Shown: piece after piece, positions 37,997 to 47,201 of the stretch
Layout: every line of letters starts with the position of its first letter
How positions within the stretch are numbered: position 1 is the stretch's first letter
NCBI GenBank assembly: GCA_024742395.1
Contig: JANSYO010000013.1
Coordinates: forward strand, 30,525 to 94,524
Reading direction: 5' to 3'
Length of the DNA stretch: 64,000 nt
Origin: Cytophagales bacterium
GTDB lineage: Bacteria > Bacteroidota > Bacteroidia > Cytophagales > Spirosomataceae
Translations under genes and position numbers: made by a program
Notes under the pieces: model-generated
Told to the model about the DNA's origin: nothing
The model's input: only the letters and a program-made list of their open reading frames with translations
The model's database searches: none

Positions 37997-40276
37997 ATGA
38001 GACTTACTTCTCTGTACAAAATCTTTTTCCTCACCACTTCACTACTTTCCTCTTTAACAGGCTTCTCCCAGTTATTTCTCGATTATCCGGTTAACCGTAT
38101 GGTTATCCAAAGAGAAAATAATGGATATGCTGATTTACAAATTGCAGGCTTCGTCACTCAAAAAATCGATAAGATAGAAGCTCGTCTCAGCCCGTTTAAA
38201 AGTGGGCAGGGAATAGATACCGGTTGGCAAATTATCTCTACTTCCCCTAAGGCTTCGCAGTTTATTGGCAAAATCAGGGCGTATGGAGGCTGGTATAAAT
38301 TAGAAGTAAGAGCATCATATAATAATCAGCTTGTGGCTTATACAGGAGTAGATCATGTAGGAATTGGTGAAGTATTCGTGATATCCGGGCAATCAAATGC
38401 TGAAGGAAACGAAGTTTACGAAGGTGGATCTACCGGCACTATAGAAGACAGGGTTTCTGTTATTAATTACAAGGACTCTTTTATGGAGGAAGATAAGCTG
38501 CCCTTTTTCTTTAGCCCTTTAAAAGATAACACCAAAATAGGTCCCTATAACCCTGTCCCTTGGTTCTGGGCAGGTTTTGCCGAAAAAATAGTTGCTGAAT
38601 ACAATGTACCTGTCTTGCTTTTTGGTTCTGCAGTGGGTGGCATGGGAAGTGAGTTTTGGCATGGCTCCATGAAAGGCATTGATTATACCGGGCCTTATGC
38701 CATTCAGGTGAAATTCCCAGGAAGCCCTTATGGAGTTATCAAAAGAACATTGCAGAATTACATTAGCCGAACCGGTGCCAGAGCAATACTTTGGCAGCAA
38801 GGAGAAAGTGATGCCTTTACAGATCCTTATACTTATTTCACTCGTCTAAAAGATGTTTCGCAACAAACTGCCATAGATATTGACGCAAATCTGAAATGGA
38901 TAATGGCCATCTCAAGCAGAACCCCTAATCCTACAAATGCCGCCTATGCTCAGCAACTGACGATAGACAACTTATCCAACGTTTATCAGGGTCCCAATAC
39001 AGATTATATTCATGGATCGGAATATCGAGCAGATGGTATTCATTTTCATAAAGAAGGTTTGAAACTGGCTAGTACCCTTTGGTTTGAAGCCATTAAGTCT
39101 CAAAACTTACTGCAAGTTATAGAACCAATTAAGCCCAAAGACTTCTTTTACCTTAATGTAGCCTGTTCATCAGAAAACTCTTCAAGCCTGACAGCAACAG
39201 TTCCAAATGGGTATGACACTCCTGTGTGGTCAAACGGCAGTACAGCCTTTGCACAAGAGCTTGATTCCGATCTTATGAATGCGAAAGCACGAAAAAAGGG
39301 AGTTGTATACTTTAGTCCGAGATTGCAGCTTAATCAAAAAGAATTCAAATCTGAAGACATTTCAATAACTGGAAGTACTGAATTTTGTGAGGGTTCTACC
39401 AGCAATTATATCAATAGTACCGCCTCTCTGCCTCAATGGAATACAGGAGAAACCAGCTTGAGTATTCTTCCAAAACAAACCGGCAACTATTATTTTAAAT
39501 GGAATAATATTTATGGCTGCCAGTTTACTTCGGATACTGTAGGTATTAAAATACATCCTAAGCCAATACCACAAATAACCTTCAGCACCGGACAGCCCAG
39601 ATTCTGTGAAGACGAGAGTATCATCCTCAGTACAGCCAAACAATACAAGACTTATATCTGGGCAGAAAATGAGAATACCCCAACTTTTGAAACCAGTACG
39701 TCCGATAATATTTCTTTAGTTGTTACTGATGAAAACGGATGTGAATCAGATCTATTGAATTCTAGGGTAGAACTATTGAATAATCCAGAGCCACCAATTA
39801 TCTCTAAACTCAGTCCTTTCACATTGGAAGCTAATCCGCTTTCAGTTGGTCAGCCCTTGATCTGGTATAAGGATAATGTTGATCTGAACTACTCATCCCC
39901 CCAATTAAAAGTTACTGAAGCAGGAAACTACCAGGCTAAAACCTGGTTGGAATATTACTCTTCCAGTATGCCAACTTATACTTGTTTTTCAGAACTCTCG
40001 AATGAAGTGGTTCTGATGAATGATGATTTTGATCCGCCAATAAGAATTTGGCCTAATCCTGCTACCTCAGAAATTCAAGTAGAAATGACCTACGAACCGC
40101 AAGATTTAAATCTTCTTGTTTATTCAGTAGATGGCAAACTTGTGGATAAAACCATTGTTTCTTTTGACAAGGGATCGCCAATTTATAGCGTTAAGAACCT
40201 TGAATCCGGGAATTATTTTATCAAGCTTGGTAGCCGAAGTAACTATGTAGTGCATAAGTTAAGTGTTCAACACTAG
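37997..40276 (+). CDS. T9SS-secreted sialate O-acetylesterase-like protein, tandem paralogue
   Basis: 759 residues with the same plan as the preceding gene, from which it is separated by 5 bp: signal peptide, beta-sandwich, SASA/SGNH domain (VISGQSNAEG, Ser133; LWQQGESDAF; DGIHFHKEG), and Ig-like repeats with the same Cys/W..G pattern (one degenerate, then FCEGSTSNYINS and FCEDESIILS), ending in a T9SS type A domain (WPNPATSEIQVEM, LESGNYFIKLG). It has fewer repeats than its neighbour. The pair arose by duplication and are probably cotranscribed. They differ over most of their length, so the duplication is old. Confidence 0.85.
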   Translation: MRLTSLYKIFFLTTSLLSSLTGFSQLFLDYPVNRMVIQRENNGYADLQIAGFVTQKIDKIEARLSPFKSGQGIDTGWQIISTSPKASQFIGKIRAYGGWYKLEVRASYNNQLVAYTGVDHVGIGEVFVISGQSNAEGNEVYEGGSTGTIEDRVSVINYKDSFMEEDKLPFFFSPLKDNTKIGPYNPVPWFWAGFAEKIVAEYNVPVLLFGSAVGGMGSEFWHGSMKGIDYTGPYAIQVKFPGSPYGVIKRTLQNYISRTGARAILWQQGESDAFTDPYTYFTRLKDVSQQTAIDIDANLKWIMAISSRTPNPTNAAYAQQLTIDNLSNVYQGPNTDYIHGSEYRADGIHFHKEGLKLASTLWFEAIKSQNLLQVIEPIKPKDFFYLNVACSSENSSSLTATVPNGYDTPVWSNGSTAFAQELDSDLMNAKARKKGVVYFSPRLQLNQKEFKSEDISITGSTEFCEGSTSNYINSTASLPQWNTGETSLSILPKQTGNYYFKWNNIYGCQFTSDTVGIKIHPKPIPQITFSTGQPRFCEDESIILSTAKQYKTYIWAENENTPTFETSTSDNISLVVTDENGCESDLLNSRVELLNNPEPPIISKLSPFTLEANPLSVGQPLIWYKDNVDLNYSSPQLKVTEAGNYQAKTWLEYYSSSMPTYTCFSELSNEVVLMNDDFDPPIRIWPNPATSEIQVEMTYEPQDLNLLVYSVDGKLVDKTIVSFDKGSPIYSVKNLESGNYFIKLGSRSNYVVHKLSVQH

Positions 40277-40347
40277 AGAGTTCTTCACAAAGTACAATAA
40301 AACCATCTTGTCTTACAGATAAAACTTGGTTTTGCACAATTCAATAT

Positions 40348-40378
40348 TTTGATTAGAGTGATACTCATTGTAATTTTG
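40348..40378 (+). promoter_or_regulatory. Near-perfect Bacteroidota promoter of the nuo operon
   Basis: TTTG (40348-40351), 19-base spacer, TAATTTTG (40371-40378): a full match to TTTG-N19-TAnnTTTG, 23 bases before the nuoA ATG. It gives the nuo operon its own start independent of the secreted-protein pair upstream. Confidence 0.85.
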
Positions 40379-40400
40379 CAGCTTAAAATCAAAGAAGAGA

Positions 40401-40775
40401 ATGAACAGTAACCTACCACAGGATTTTCAGCCAATTTTGATCCAGTTTCTTCTGGCGATTGGGTTTGTGGTTTTTACCATCATTATTACGCATGTTTTAG
40501 GCCCAAGGCTTAAAAACAAAAGAAAGGAAGATCCTTTTGAGTGTGGTATTGAATCTGTAGGAGATGCCCGTACGCCTATTTCGGTACGTTATTTTCTAAT
40601 TGCCATTTTGTTTGTTCTGTTCGATGTCGAAATTATTTTCATGTACCCATGGGCTGTAAACTTTAAAAGTTTAGGTTGGTTTGGGTTTATGGAGATGCTT
40701 TTCTTCGTTACTTTCTTAATGGCCGGTTTTTATTATATAGTTAAAAAAGGAGTTCTGGACTGGGAAAAAGAATAA
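40401..40775 (+). CDS. nuoA: NADH-quinone oxidoreductase subunit A
   Basis: Small membrane subunit of complex I at the junction of the arms, 124 residues with three membrane helices and the family block [20 protein letters not shown] (loop cysteine) and [20 protein letters not shown]. First gene of the nuo operon, 22 bp before nuoB. Confidence 0.95.
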   Translation: MNSNLPQDFQPILIQFLLAIGFVVFTIIITHVLGPRLKNKRKEDPFECGIESVGDARTPISVRYFLIAILFVLFDVEIIFMYPWAVNFKSLGWFGFMEMLFFVTFLMAGFYYIVKKGVLDWEKE

Positions 40776-40797
40776 AAGCCAAACTCTAAAAAGAAAT

Positions 40798-41337
40798 ATG
40801 AGCGAAATAAAAACAGTTCCCGCCCCTGACGGATATCAAGGATCAGGTTTTTTTGCTACTTCACTTGATAAGGTTATTGGCCTTGCCAGAAGCCATTCTT
40901 TGTGGCCTTTACCTTTTGCTACTTCTTGCTGTGGTATTGAGTTCATGGCCACCATGGGAGCACATTATGATATCTCCCGTTTTGGATCAGAAAGACCTAG
41001 TTTTTCTCCAAGACAAGCCGACCTCCTTATGGTAATGGGTACCATAGCCAAGAAAATGGCTCCGGTAGTAAAACAAGTTTATCTACAAATGGCTGAACCC
41101 AGATGGGTAATAGCTGTTGGTGCCTGTGCTTCATCCGGCGGTGTCTTTGATACTTATTCTGTATTACAAGGAATTGACCGGGTTATTCCGGTAGATGTTT
41201 ATGTACCTGGCTGTCCGCCAAGACCTGAACAAATTCTCGATGGACTTATGCAAGTGCAGGAATTGGCAAAAAATGAGTCTTTAAGAAGAAGAGAATCTGA
41301 GCAATATAAAGCACTACTGGAATCTTACAATATTTGA
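40798..41337 (+). CDS. nuoB: NADH-quinone oxidoreductase subunit B
   Basis: 179-residue peripheral-arm subunit carrying iron-sulfur cluster N2, the last cluster before quinone. Ligand cysteines are in [20 protein letters not shown] and [10 protein letters not shown]. Normal family length and order; nuoC starts 3 bp later. Confidence 0.96.
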   Translation: MSEIKTVPAPDGYQGSGFFATSLDKVIGLARSHSLWPLPFATSCCGIEFMATMGAHYDISRFGSERPSFSPRQADLLMVMGTIAKKMAPVVKQVYLQMAEPRWVIAVGACASSGGVFDTYSVLQGIDRVIPVDVYVPGCPPRPEQILDGLMQVQELAKNESLRRRESEQYKALLESYNI

Positions 41338-41340
41338 TCT

Positions 41341-41841
41341 ATGCTAAGCAATCAAGAGATAGTAGAAGAATTAGCAGCCCATTTTGGAGATAAAGTTTTA
41401 GGGTTTGAAGAGCCACATGGCCTTCTAACTTTTACTACTTATCCTGATACCATTATTCCTTTACTTCAATTCATCAAAGAAAGCGACAGACTGCGTTTTA
41501 AGTTTCTTACAGATATCACTGGTGTGCATTATCCTGATGCACAGGGTAAAGAGTTTTGTGCGGTATATCATGTGCATAGTTTTGAAAACGGAATAAGAAT
41601 CAGAATCAAGGTCTATTTACCTAAAGAAGATCCAAGTATTCCTACAGCTGTTTCTATACATGCAGGAGCTAATTGGATGGAAAGAGAAACCTTTGATTTT
41701 TACGGGATCATCTTTACCGGCCACCCAAATTTAAAGAGGATCCTAAACATGGATGATATGGACTATCACCCTATGCGTAAGGAGTATCCGCTGGAAGATG
41801 CTACCAGAGAAGATAAAATTGACGCCCTTTTTGGAAGATAA
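41341..41841 (+). CDS. nuoC: NADH-quinone oxidoreductase subunit C
   Basis: 166-residue peripheral subunit (30 kDa family). Signature blocks are FKFLTDITGVHYPD, WMERETFDFYGIIFTGHPNL and RKEYPLED. It is encoded separately from NuoD, unlike E. coli where C and D are fused. Tight operon spacing (3 bp) on both sides. Confidence 0.95.
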   Translation: MLSNQEIVEELAAHFGDKVLGFEEPHGLLTFTTYPDTIIPLLQFIKESDRLRFKFLTDITGVHYPDAQGKEFCAVYHVHSFENGIRIRIKVYLPKEDPSIPTAVSIHAGANWMERETFDFYGIIFTGHPNLKRILNMDDMDYHPMRKEYPLEDATREDKIDALFGR

Positions 41842-41844
41842 GAT

Positions 41845-43083
41845 ATGTCAGACGAAATAAAACATTTAGAAAACCTATCTAATGCTCTGACGGTAAACCA
41901 ACCGATTCAGGAAGAGCAGGAACTTACTACATTGAACCTTGGTCCTACACACCCGGCAACTCATGGTATTTTCCAGAACATCCTTCAAATGGATGGAGAC
42001 AAGATAGTTTCCGGAGAGCAGACTGTAGGCTATATTCACCGTGCTTTCGAAAAAATCGCAGAAAGAAGGCCATTCTATCAAATCACAACATTGACAGATA
42101 GAATGAATTACTGCTCGTCACCCATAAATAATTTTGGATGGCATCTGACGGTTGAGAAATTACTCAATATTGAGGTTCCAAAAAGAGCTCAGTATATCAG
42201 AGTAATCATGATGGAGTTGGCCAGAATCTCTGATCATTTAATTTGCAACTCCATTTTGGGTGTAGATACTGGAGCCTATTCAGGTTTTCTATATGTATTT
42301 CAGGAAAGAGAGAAAATTTACGAAGTATACGAAGAAGTATGCGGTGCAAGATTAACGACCAATATGGGTCGTGTTGGTGGTATGGAAAGAGACCTCTCTC
42401 CTACTGCACTTGCAAAAATTAAAGATATCGTTTATAACACTTTGCCTAAAGCAATGGCTGAGTTTGAGCGATTAATGAACAGAAACCGTATTTTCATCGA
42501 TCGTACGGTCAACGTAGGTAGCATTACTGCTGAAAGGGCCATGGAATATGGTTTTACCGGCCCCAATCTAAGAGCAGCGGGAGTCGACTATGATGTCAGA
42601 GTTATGGAGCCCTATTCTTCCTACGAAGATTTTGACTTTGAGATCCCAGTAGGACATAATGGTGATACCTATGACAGATACATGGTTCGTAATGCAGAAA
42701 TTTGGGAAAGCTTGAAAATCATAAAGCAAGCTTTAGAAAACCTTCCTGAAGGACCGTATTATGCTAACGAAGATCACTATTATCTTCCTCCCAAAAAAGA
42801 AGTTTACAGAAGTATGGAAGCTCTGATCTATCACTTCAAAATAATAATGGGTGAGATTGAAGCTCCAATTGGTGAGGTATATCAGGCGGTAGAAGGTGGA
42901 AACGGAGAAGTAGGCTATTACCTTATCAGTGACGGAGGAAGATCTCCTTACAGATTACATTTTAGAAGACCTAGTTTCATTTATTATCAGGCGTATCCAG
43001 AGATGTGTAAAGGCCTGACAATCTCTGATGCCGTAGCTATTATGAGTAGTTTAAACGTAATAGCCGGCGAATTAGATGCATAA
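41845..43083 (+). CDS. nuoD: NADH-quinone oxidoreductase subunit D
   Basis: 412-residue 49 kDa-type subunit forming the quinone site with NuoB. Family blocks: TLNLGPTHPATHGIFQ, GYIHRAFEKIAE, RMNYCSSPINNFGW, GARLTTNMGRVGGMERDLS. The quinone-binding His/Tyr region PTHPATHG is intact. nuoE begins within or just after its last codons. Confidence 0.96.
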   Translation: MSDEIKHLENLSNALTVNQPIQEEQELTTLNLGPTHPATHGIFQNILQMDGDKIVSGEQTVGYIHRAFEKIAERRPFYQITTLTDRMNYCSSPINNFGWHLTVEKLLNIEVPKRAQYIRVIMMELARISDHLICNSILGVDTGAYSGFLYVFQEREKIYEVYEEVCGARLTTNMGRVGGMERDLSPTALAKIKDIVYNTLPKAMAEFERLMNRNRIFIDRTVNVGSITAERAMEYGFTGPNLRAAGVDYDVRVMEPYSSYEDFDFEIPVGHNGDTYDRYMVRNAEIWESLKIIKQALENLPEGPYYANEDHYYLPPKKEVYRSMEALIYHFKIIMGEIEAPIGEVYQAVEGGNGEVGYYLISDGGRSPYRLHFRRPSFIYYQAYPEMCKGLTISDAVAIMSSLNVIAGELDA

Positions 43084-43084
43084 T

Positions 43085-43573
43085 ATGACAGCAACAGTAG
43101 CATTTACTCCGGAAAGACTGGAGAAAGTAAAAGAAATCATTGGCAGATATCCTGAGGGTAAACAAAAATCTGCTCTACTTCCCGTATTGCATTTAGCACA
43201 GGAACAGCACGGTTGGGTAAGTAGTGAAACCATGGATTACGTGGCAGAACTGCTAAATATTCAGCCGGTAGAAGTTTACGAAGTAGCCACGTTCTACACC
43301 ATGTTTCATCTAGAACCAGTAGGTAAACATGTTATAGAGTACTGCCGCACAGGCCCTTGCTGTACCATGGGCGGAGAAGAAGTTTATGCTCATTTAAGAG
43401 AGCGTTTAGGAATTGAGACTGGAGAAACTACCGCAGATGGTAAATTTACTATCAAAGAAGTAGAATGTCTTGCCGCCTGCGGCTGGGGTCCGTGTTTTCA
43501 GATAAGAGAAAAATATTACATGCATCTAACCAATCAAAAGGTAGATGAAATTATTGATGAGCTAAGTAAATAG
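43085..43573 (+). CDS. nuoE: NADH-quinone oxidoreductase subunit E
   Basis: A 162-residue 2Fe-2S (N1a) thioredoxin-fold subunit that pairs with NuoF in NADH oxidation. Cluster ligands are in YCRTGPCCTMGG (C-x4-C) and VECLAACGWGPCF (C-x3-C). ATG 43085 follows the nuoD stop; an alternative ATG at 43076 overlaps nuoD. nuoF starts 5 bp later. Confidence 0.95.
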   Translation: MTATVAFTPERLEKVKEIIGRYPEGKQKSALLPVLHLAQEQHGWVSSETMDYVAELLNIQPVEVYEVATFYTMFHLEPVGKHVIEYCRTGPCCTMGGEEVYAHLRERLGIETGETTADGKFTIKEVECLAACGWGPCFQIREKYYMHLTNQKVDEIIDELSK

Positions 43574-43578
43574 AATTC

Positions 43579-44931
43579 ATGGCAGAAAGCATCAAAATAT
43601 TAACAGAGCATTTTCATCAGGAGGGCATTGAGAAACTGGATGTTTATAAAAAACACGGTGGATATGCCGGATTAGAAAAGGCTTTGAAAACTATGTCGCC
43701 TGAGCAGGTGGTAGAAGAAGTTAAGACTTCCGGAGTCAGAGGTCGTGGTGGGGCCGGCTTCCCAATGGGAATGAAATGGGGCTTTTTGGCAAAACCTGAA
43801 GGCGTGCCTAGATACCTGGTGTGTAACGGCGATGAATCTGAACCAGGCACGTTCAAAGATCATTACCTGATGATGAAATGTCCTCATTTGCTGATTGAGG
43901 GAATGATCATATCGAGCTTTGCCTTGGGAGCGAACACCTCCTTTATTTATGTAAGAGGAGAGCTTATGTATGTAATCAACATTCTAGAAAAGGCTATTGC
44001 GGAAGCAAAAGCAGCAGGATATCTTGGAAAAAATATTTTAGGGACCGGTTTTGATTTAGAATTGGTAGTTCAGCCTGGTGGCGGTGCATACATTTGCGGT
44101 GAAGAAACAGCCTTGTTAGAATCTTTAGAAGGCAAAAGAGGCAACCCAAGAAACAAGCCTCCTTTTCCGGCTGTAAAAGGCCTTTATCAGTGCCCTACGG
44201 TAGTAAATAACGTAGAGTCTATTGCTACTACTCCCTGGATCATGCTGAACGGTGGAGAAGCTTATTCTAAAATAGGAATAGGAAGAAGTACCGGAACCAA
44301 ACTCATTTCAGCATCTGGCCATGTGAAAAATCCTGGTGTTTATGAAATAGAATTAGGCTTACCGGTAGAAGAGTTTATTTATTCTGATCAATATTTAGGA
44401 GGAATAAGAGAAGGACATGACCTTAAAGCTGTGGTGGCCGGTGGATCATCAGTTCCTATTTTGCCGAAGCATCTGATTCTAAAGACTGCAGCCGGAGAAC
44501 CGAGACTCATGTCATACGAATCGCTATCTGAAGGAGGCTTTGCCTCTGGCACCATGCTGGGTTCTGGTGGTTTTATAGCCATGGATGAAACAACTTGTAT
44601 TGTTAGAAACACATGGAACTTTGCCAGATTCTATCGCCACGAATCTTGCGGACAGTGTTCTCCATGCCGAGAAGGTACAGGCTGGATGGAAAAAGTACTT
44701 TACAGATTAGAGCACGGTAAAGGAAACGAAAGAGATATTGATCTTTTAGTAGACGTTGCAAAGAAAATTGAAGGAAACACTATTTGCCCACTTGGTGATG
44801 CTGCGGCCTGGCCGGTAGCAAGTGCTATCAGACATTTTAGAGAGGAGTTTGAGTGGCATGTAAGACATCCGGAATTGGCTATCGCCCCGGGTGCTGTTTT
44901 TAACAAAGAAACAGAAGCAGTTTTGAATTAA
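43579..44931 (+). CDS. nuoF: NADH-quinone oxidoreductase subunit F
   Basis: 450-residue NADH- and FMN-binding subunit with cluster N3. Visible: FMN/NADH-binding RGRGGAGFPMGMKWGF and CNGDESEPGTFKDHYLM, CGEETALLESLEGKRGNPR, and the N3 cysteines ESCGQCSPCREGTGW with a fourth Cys in NTICPLGDAAAWP. Intact. The next gene, an SGNH hydrolase, starts 1 bp after the stop, in place of the expected nuoG. Confidence 0.96.
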   Translation: MAESIKILTEHFHQEGIEKLDVYKKHGGYAGLEKALKTMSPEQVVEEVKTSGVRGRGGAGFPMGMKWGFLAKPEGVPRYLVCNGDESEPGTFKDHYLMMKCPHLLIEGMIISSFALGANTSFIYVRGELMYVINILEKAIAEAKAAGYLGKNILGTGFDLELVVQPGGGAYICGEETALLESLEGKRGNPRNKPPFPAVKGLYQCPTVVNNVESIATTPWIMLNGGEAYSKIGIGRSTGTKLISASGHVKNPGVYEIELGLPVEEFIYSDQYLGGIREGHDLKAVVAGGSSVPILPKHLILKTAAGEPRLMSYESLSEGGFASGTMLGSGGFIAMDETTCIVRNTWNFARFYRHESCGQCSPCREGTGWMEKVLYRLEHGKGNERDIDLLVDVAKKIEGNTICPLGDAAAWPVASAIRHFREEFEWHVRHPELAIAPGAVFNKETEAVLN

Positions 44932-44932
44932 T

Positions 44933-46108
44933 ATGAAAAACTTCTTTTACATATTGATCATGATCTTGGTTACACTAATTGGTGCAGAATTAGTGTTGAG
45001 GCTTTTTATAAAGCTTCCTGATCCGTATCAACATTTGAGAAGTCAAAAATATTCTACAGGCTCAGTGATTCGCTTGCAAAACACCAGAAATACAGATCTG
45101 GCATTTGTTTTCAATCCTAATGAGTTGTTCCCTAAGGAGGAGAAGAATATTATTAATATTCACATTAATAATCAAGGATTCAGACATCATGAGGATGTAG
45201 ATACCAGCAGAAATGAATTCAGTATTTTTGCTATTGGGGGTAGTACTACCCAAGGATACGATTACGCCTATGAGAAAACCTGGTGTCAGGTTCTGGAAAA
45301 AGATCTGGAAGCAAGTCTCAAGTCTCCAATAAACGTTTATAACGGGGGTACTGCGGGTGCAGCAATGTTTGATCACATTGCACTTCTGCAAAACAGAACC
45401 ATACATTTGCAGCCAGACATGGTCATTTTGTTTGCCGGAGTAAATGATTTAAACCTTCTTCTGGGCGATGACAATATTTACCGCTTCGACGATGTTTTTG
45501 AAACCCAGGAGTCAATCAGTTGGTATAAACTGGGACTAGCCCGTTTCACTCTCTATAAACTTTTTCTGAATGCTAAGCGAAGAGTCCATGCAAATGAAGA
45601 CTCTCCACTTTTCAGAAAAGCAGATGAGAATGATACCACTATACCAGAAGGCACCCCGGTACAATTTGCAGATCATAAAGCACCACCTATTGAAACCGAG
45701 GCATTGCCATTAGGTAAAAATCCGGTGTTAGATTATGATTATTATTCCAGAATGGTTCGGTCGTTTATTGCCACTTGCAAGGTAAATAACATTCCAGTTG
45801 TGGTTATGACTCAGCCAACCACATGGAAATCATCGGACGAAAGACTTCAAAAATATCATTGGATGCATAAAAACAGAGAGAATAAATTCTCAAAAGAATT
45901 TATGCAAAACAGCATGGATTTAATGAATAACAATGTTCAGCAAATCTGCGAAAATCAAAAGGTACCACTGCTAAGAATCGAAAAACTTATCCCTAACAAT
46001 GGTGAATACTTTTATGACGATTGTCATTTTACACCTAAGGGCTCTGTTTTTGTAGGGAATACTCTGGCAGAATTTATCAAAGAAAATAATCTCATTAAGA
46101 TAGATTAA
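44933..46108 (+). CDS. SGNH/GDSL hydrolase-fold membrane-anchored protein embedded in the nuo operon
   Basis: 391 residues with an N-terminal hydrophobic segment (MKNFFYILIMILVTLIGAELVL), probably an uncleaved anchor with the domain outside the cytoplasm. An SGNH-hydrolase domain follows: block I FAIGGSTTQGYDYAYEKTW (Ser in GGST), block III FAGVNDLN (Gly/Asn oxyanion hole), and near the C terminus a block V DDCHFTPKG with the Asp/His pair. The family includes esterases and acyltransferase partners; no substrate can be named. It starts 1 bp after nuoF and its stop shares bases with the nuoG start (TAATG), so it is coupled to nuoFG translation. No complex I homologue is known to me in this family. 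Confidence 0.85.
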   Translation: MKNFFYILIMILVTLIGAELVLRLFIKLPDPYQHLRSQKYSTGSVIRLQNTRNTDLAFVFNPNELFPKEEKNIINIHINNQGFRHHEDVDTSRNEFSIFAIGGSTTQGYDYAYEKTWCQVLEKDLEASLKSPINVYNGGTAGAAMFDHIALLQNRTIHLQPDMVILFAGVNDLNLLLGDDNIYRFDDVFETQESISWYKLGLARFTLYKLFLNAKRRVHANEDSPLFRKADENDTTIPEGTPVQFADHKAPPIETEALPLGKNPVLDYDYYSRMVRSFIATCKVNNIPVVVMTQPTTWKSSDERLQKYHWMHKNRENKFSKEFMQNSMDLMNNNVQQICENQKVPLLRIEKLIPNNGEYFYDDCHFTPKGSVFVGNTLAEFIKENNLIKID

Positions 46109-47196
46109 TGGAAGAAAATACTTTTAAAGTAACCATAGACGGTATAGAAACCCGAGTAGCACCAGGCACTACTATTCTGCAAGCAGCCAGACAAATAGGG
46201 CCTGAAGTGGCTCCGCCAGCCATGTGCTATTACAAACCTTTGGAAAAATCTGGAGGTAAATGTAGAGCTTGTTTGGTAAAAGTGGCACAAGGCTCAGAGA
46301 GAGACCCCAGACCTATGCCTAAGCTTCTTGCCTCTTGCATAACACAAGTTCAAGATGGAATGGTAGTAGAAAACTACACCAATGAGGAAGTTGTAGAAAC
46401 AAGAAAGGGTATAGTAGAGTTCTTATTATTAAACCATCCTTTAGATTGCCCTGTATGCGATCAGGCTGGTGAATGTAGCTTACAAGACTTCGCCTTTAAG
46501 CATGGAACAGAGGCTCAGCGATATGAAGAGGAGCGTCGTACCTTTGAAAGAGAAGATATAGGCCCGCATATACAACTTCATATGAATCGTTGTATACTAT
46601 GCTACAGATGTGTACATACCGCAGATCAAATCACGGACGGTAGATGCCATGGTGTTATGTACAGAGGAGATCATGCCGAAATCAGCACGTACATCAGTAA
46701 GGCGGTAGACAATGACTTCTCAGGCAACATGATTGATGTATGTCCTGTAGGTGCCTTAACAGATAAAACGTTCAGGTTTAAAAACAGAGTATGGTTCTCC
46801 AAACCTGTTGATGCCCATAGAGATTGCGATAAGTGCCACGGTAAGGTACATTTATGGTACAAAGGAGAAGAGGTTATCAGAGTAACAGGCCGTAAAAATC
46901 AATGGGGAGAAGTGGATGAATTCATTTGCAACTCCTGTAGGTTTGAACATAAAGAAACCAAAGATTGGGTGATAGAGGGGCCGGCTAAAATGCCACGCCA
47001 CTCTGTACTTTCTGCTAATAAATACAGAGCTGACCTTGTCAAGAAACCAGCATATGCTCTGAATTATGCAGAACAGAATTTCAAGAAAATAGATGATTCA
47101 AGACCATACGATAAGACTCTTTCTGAAATTAAAGAATCAGAAGATTATCAGGCCTTAATGGAAAAAAACAAATCTTACAAACTCCTAAACAAGTAA
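46108..47196 (+). CDS. nuoG: NADH-quinone oxidoreductase subunit G, short form
   Basis: 362 residues, far shorter than E. coli NuoG (about 900). Present: the N-terminal 2Fe-2S ferredoxin domain (AMCYYKP, GGKCRACLVKV), the His/Cys3 4Fe-4S domain (HPLDCPVCDQAGECSLQDF), the CxxCxxC 4Fe-4S domain (NRCILCYRCVHTAD, DVCPVGALTD) and the start of the next Cys domain (DCDKCHGKVHLWY, CNSCRFEH). The molybdopterin-like domain is missing. Short NuoG of this kind recurs in Bacteroidota, so it is not a truncation in this strain. The ATG overlaps the SGNH gene stop. Confidence 0.92.
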   Translation: MEENTFKVTIDGIETRVAPGTTILQAARQIGPEVAPPAMCYYKPLEKSGGKCRACLVKVAQGSERDPRPMPKLLASCITQVQDGMVVENYTNEEVVETRKGIVEFLLLNHPLDCPVCDQAGECSLQDFAFKHGTEAQRYEEERRTFEREDIGPHIQLHMNRCILCYRCVHTADQITDGRCHGVMYRGDHAEISTYISKAVDNDFSGNMIDVCPVGALTDKTFRFKNRVWFSKPVDAHRDCDKCHGKVHLWYKGEEVIRVTGRKNQWGEVDEFICNSCRFEHKETKDWVIEGPAKMPRHSVLSANKYRADLVKKPAYALNYAEQNFKKIDDSRPYDKTLSEIKESEDYQALMEKNKSYKLLNK

Positions 47197-47201
47197 ACTG
47201 A

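Noticed and set aside
46108..47196. Truncated or broken nuoG
   Set aside because: Its cluster domains are complete, the frame is clean and compact NuoG forms occur in the phylum; not a pseudogene.
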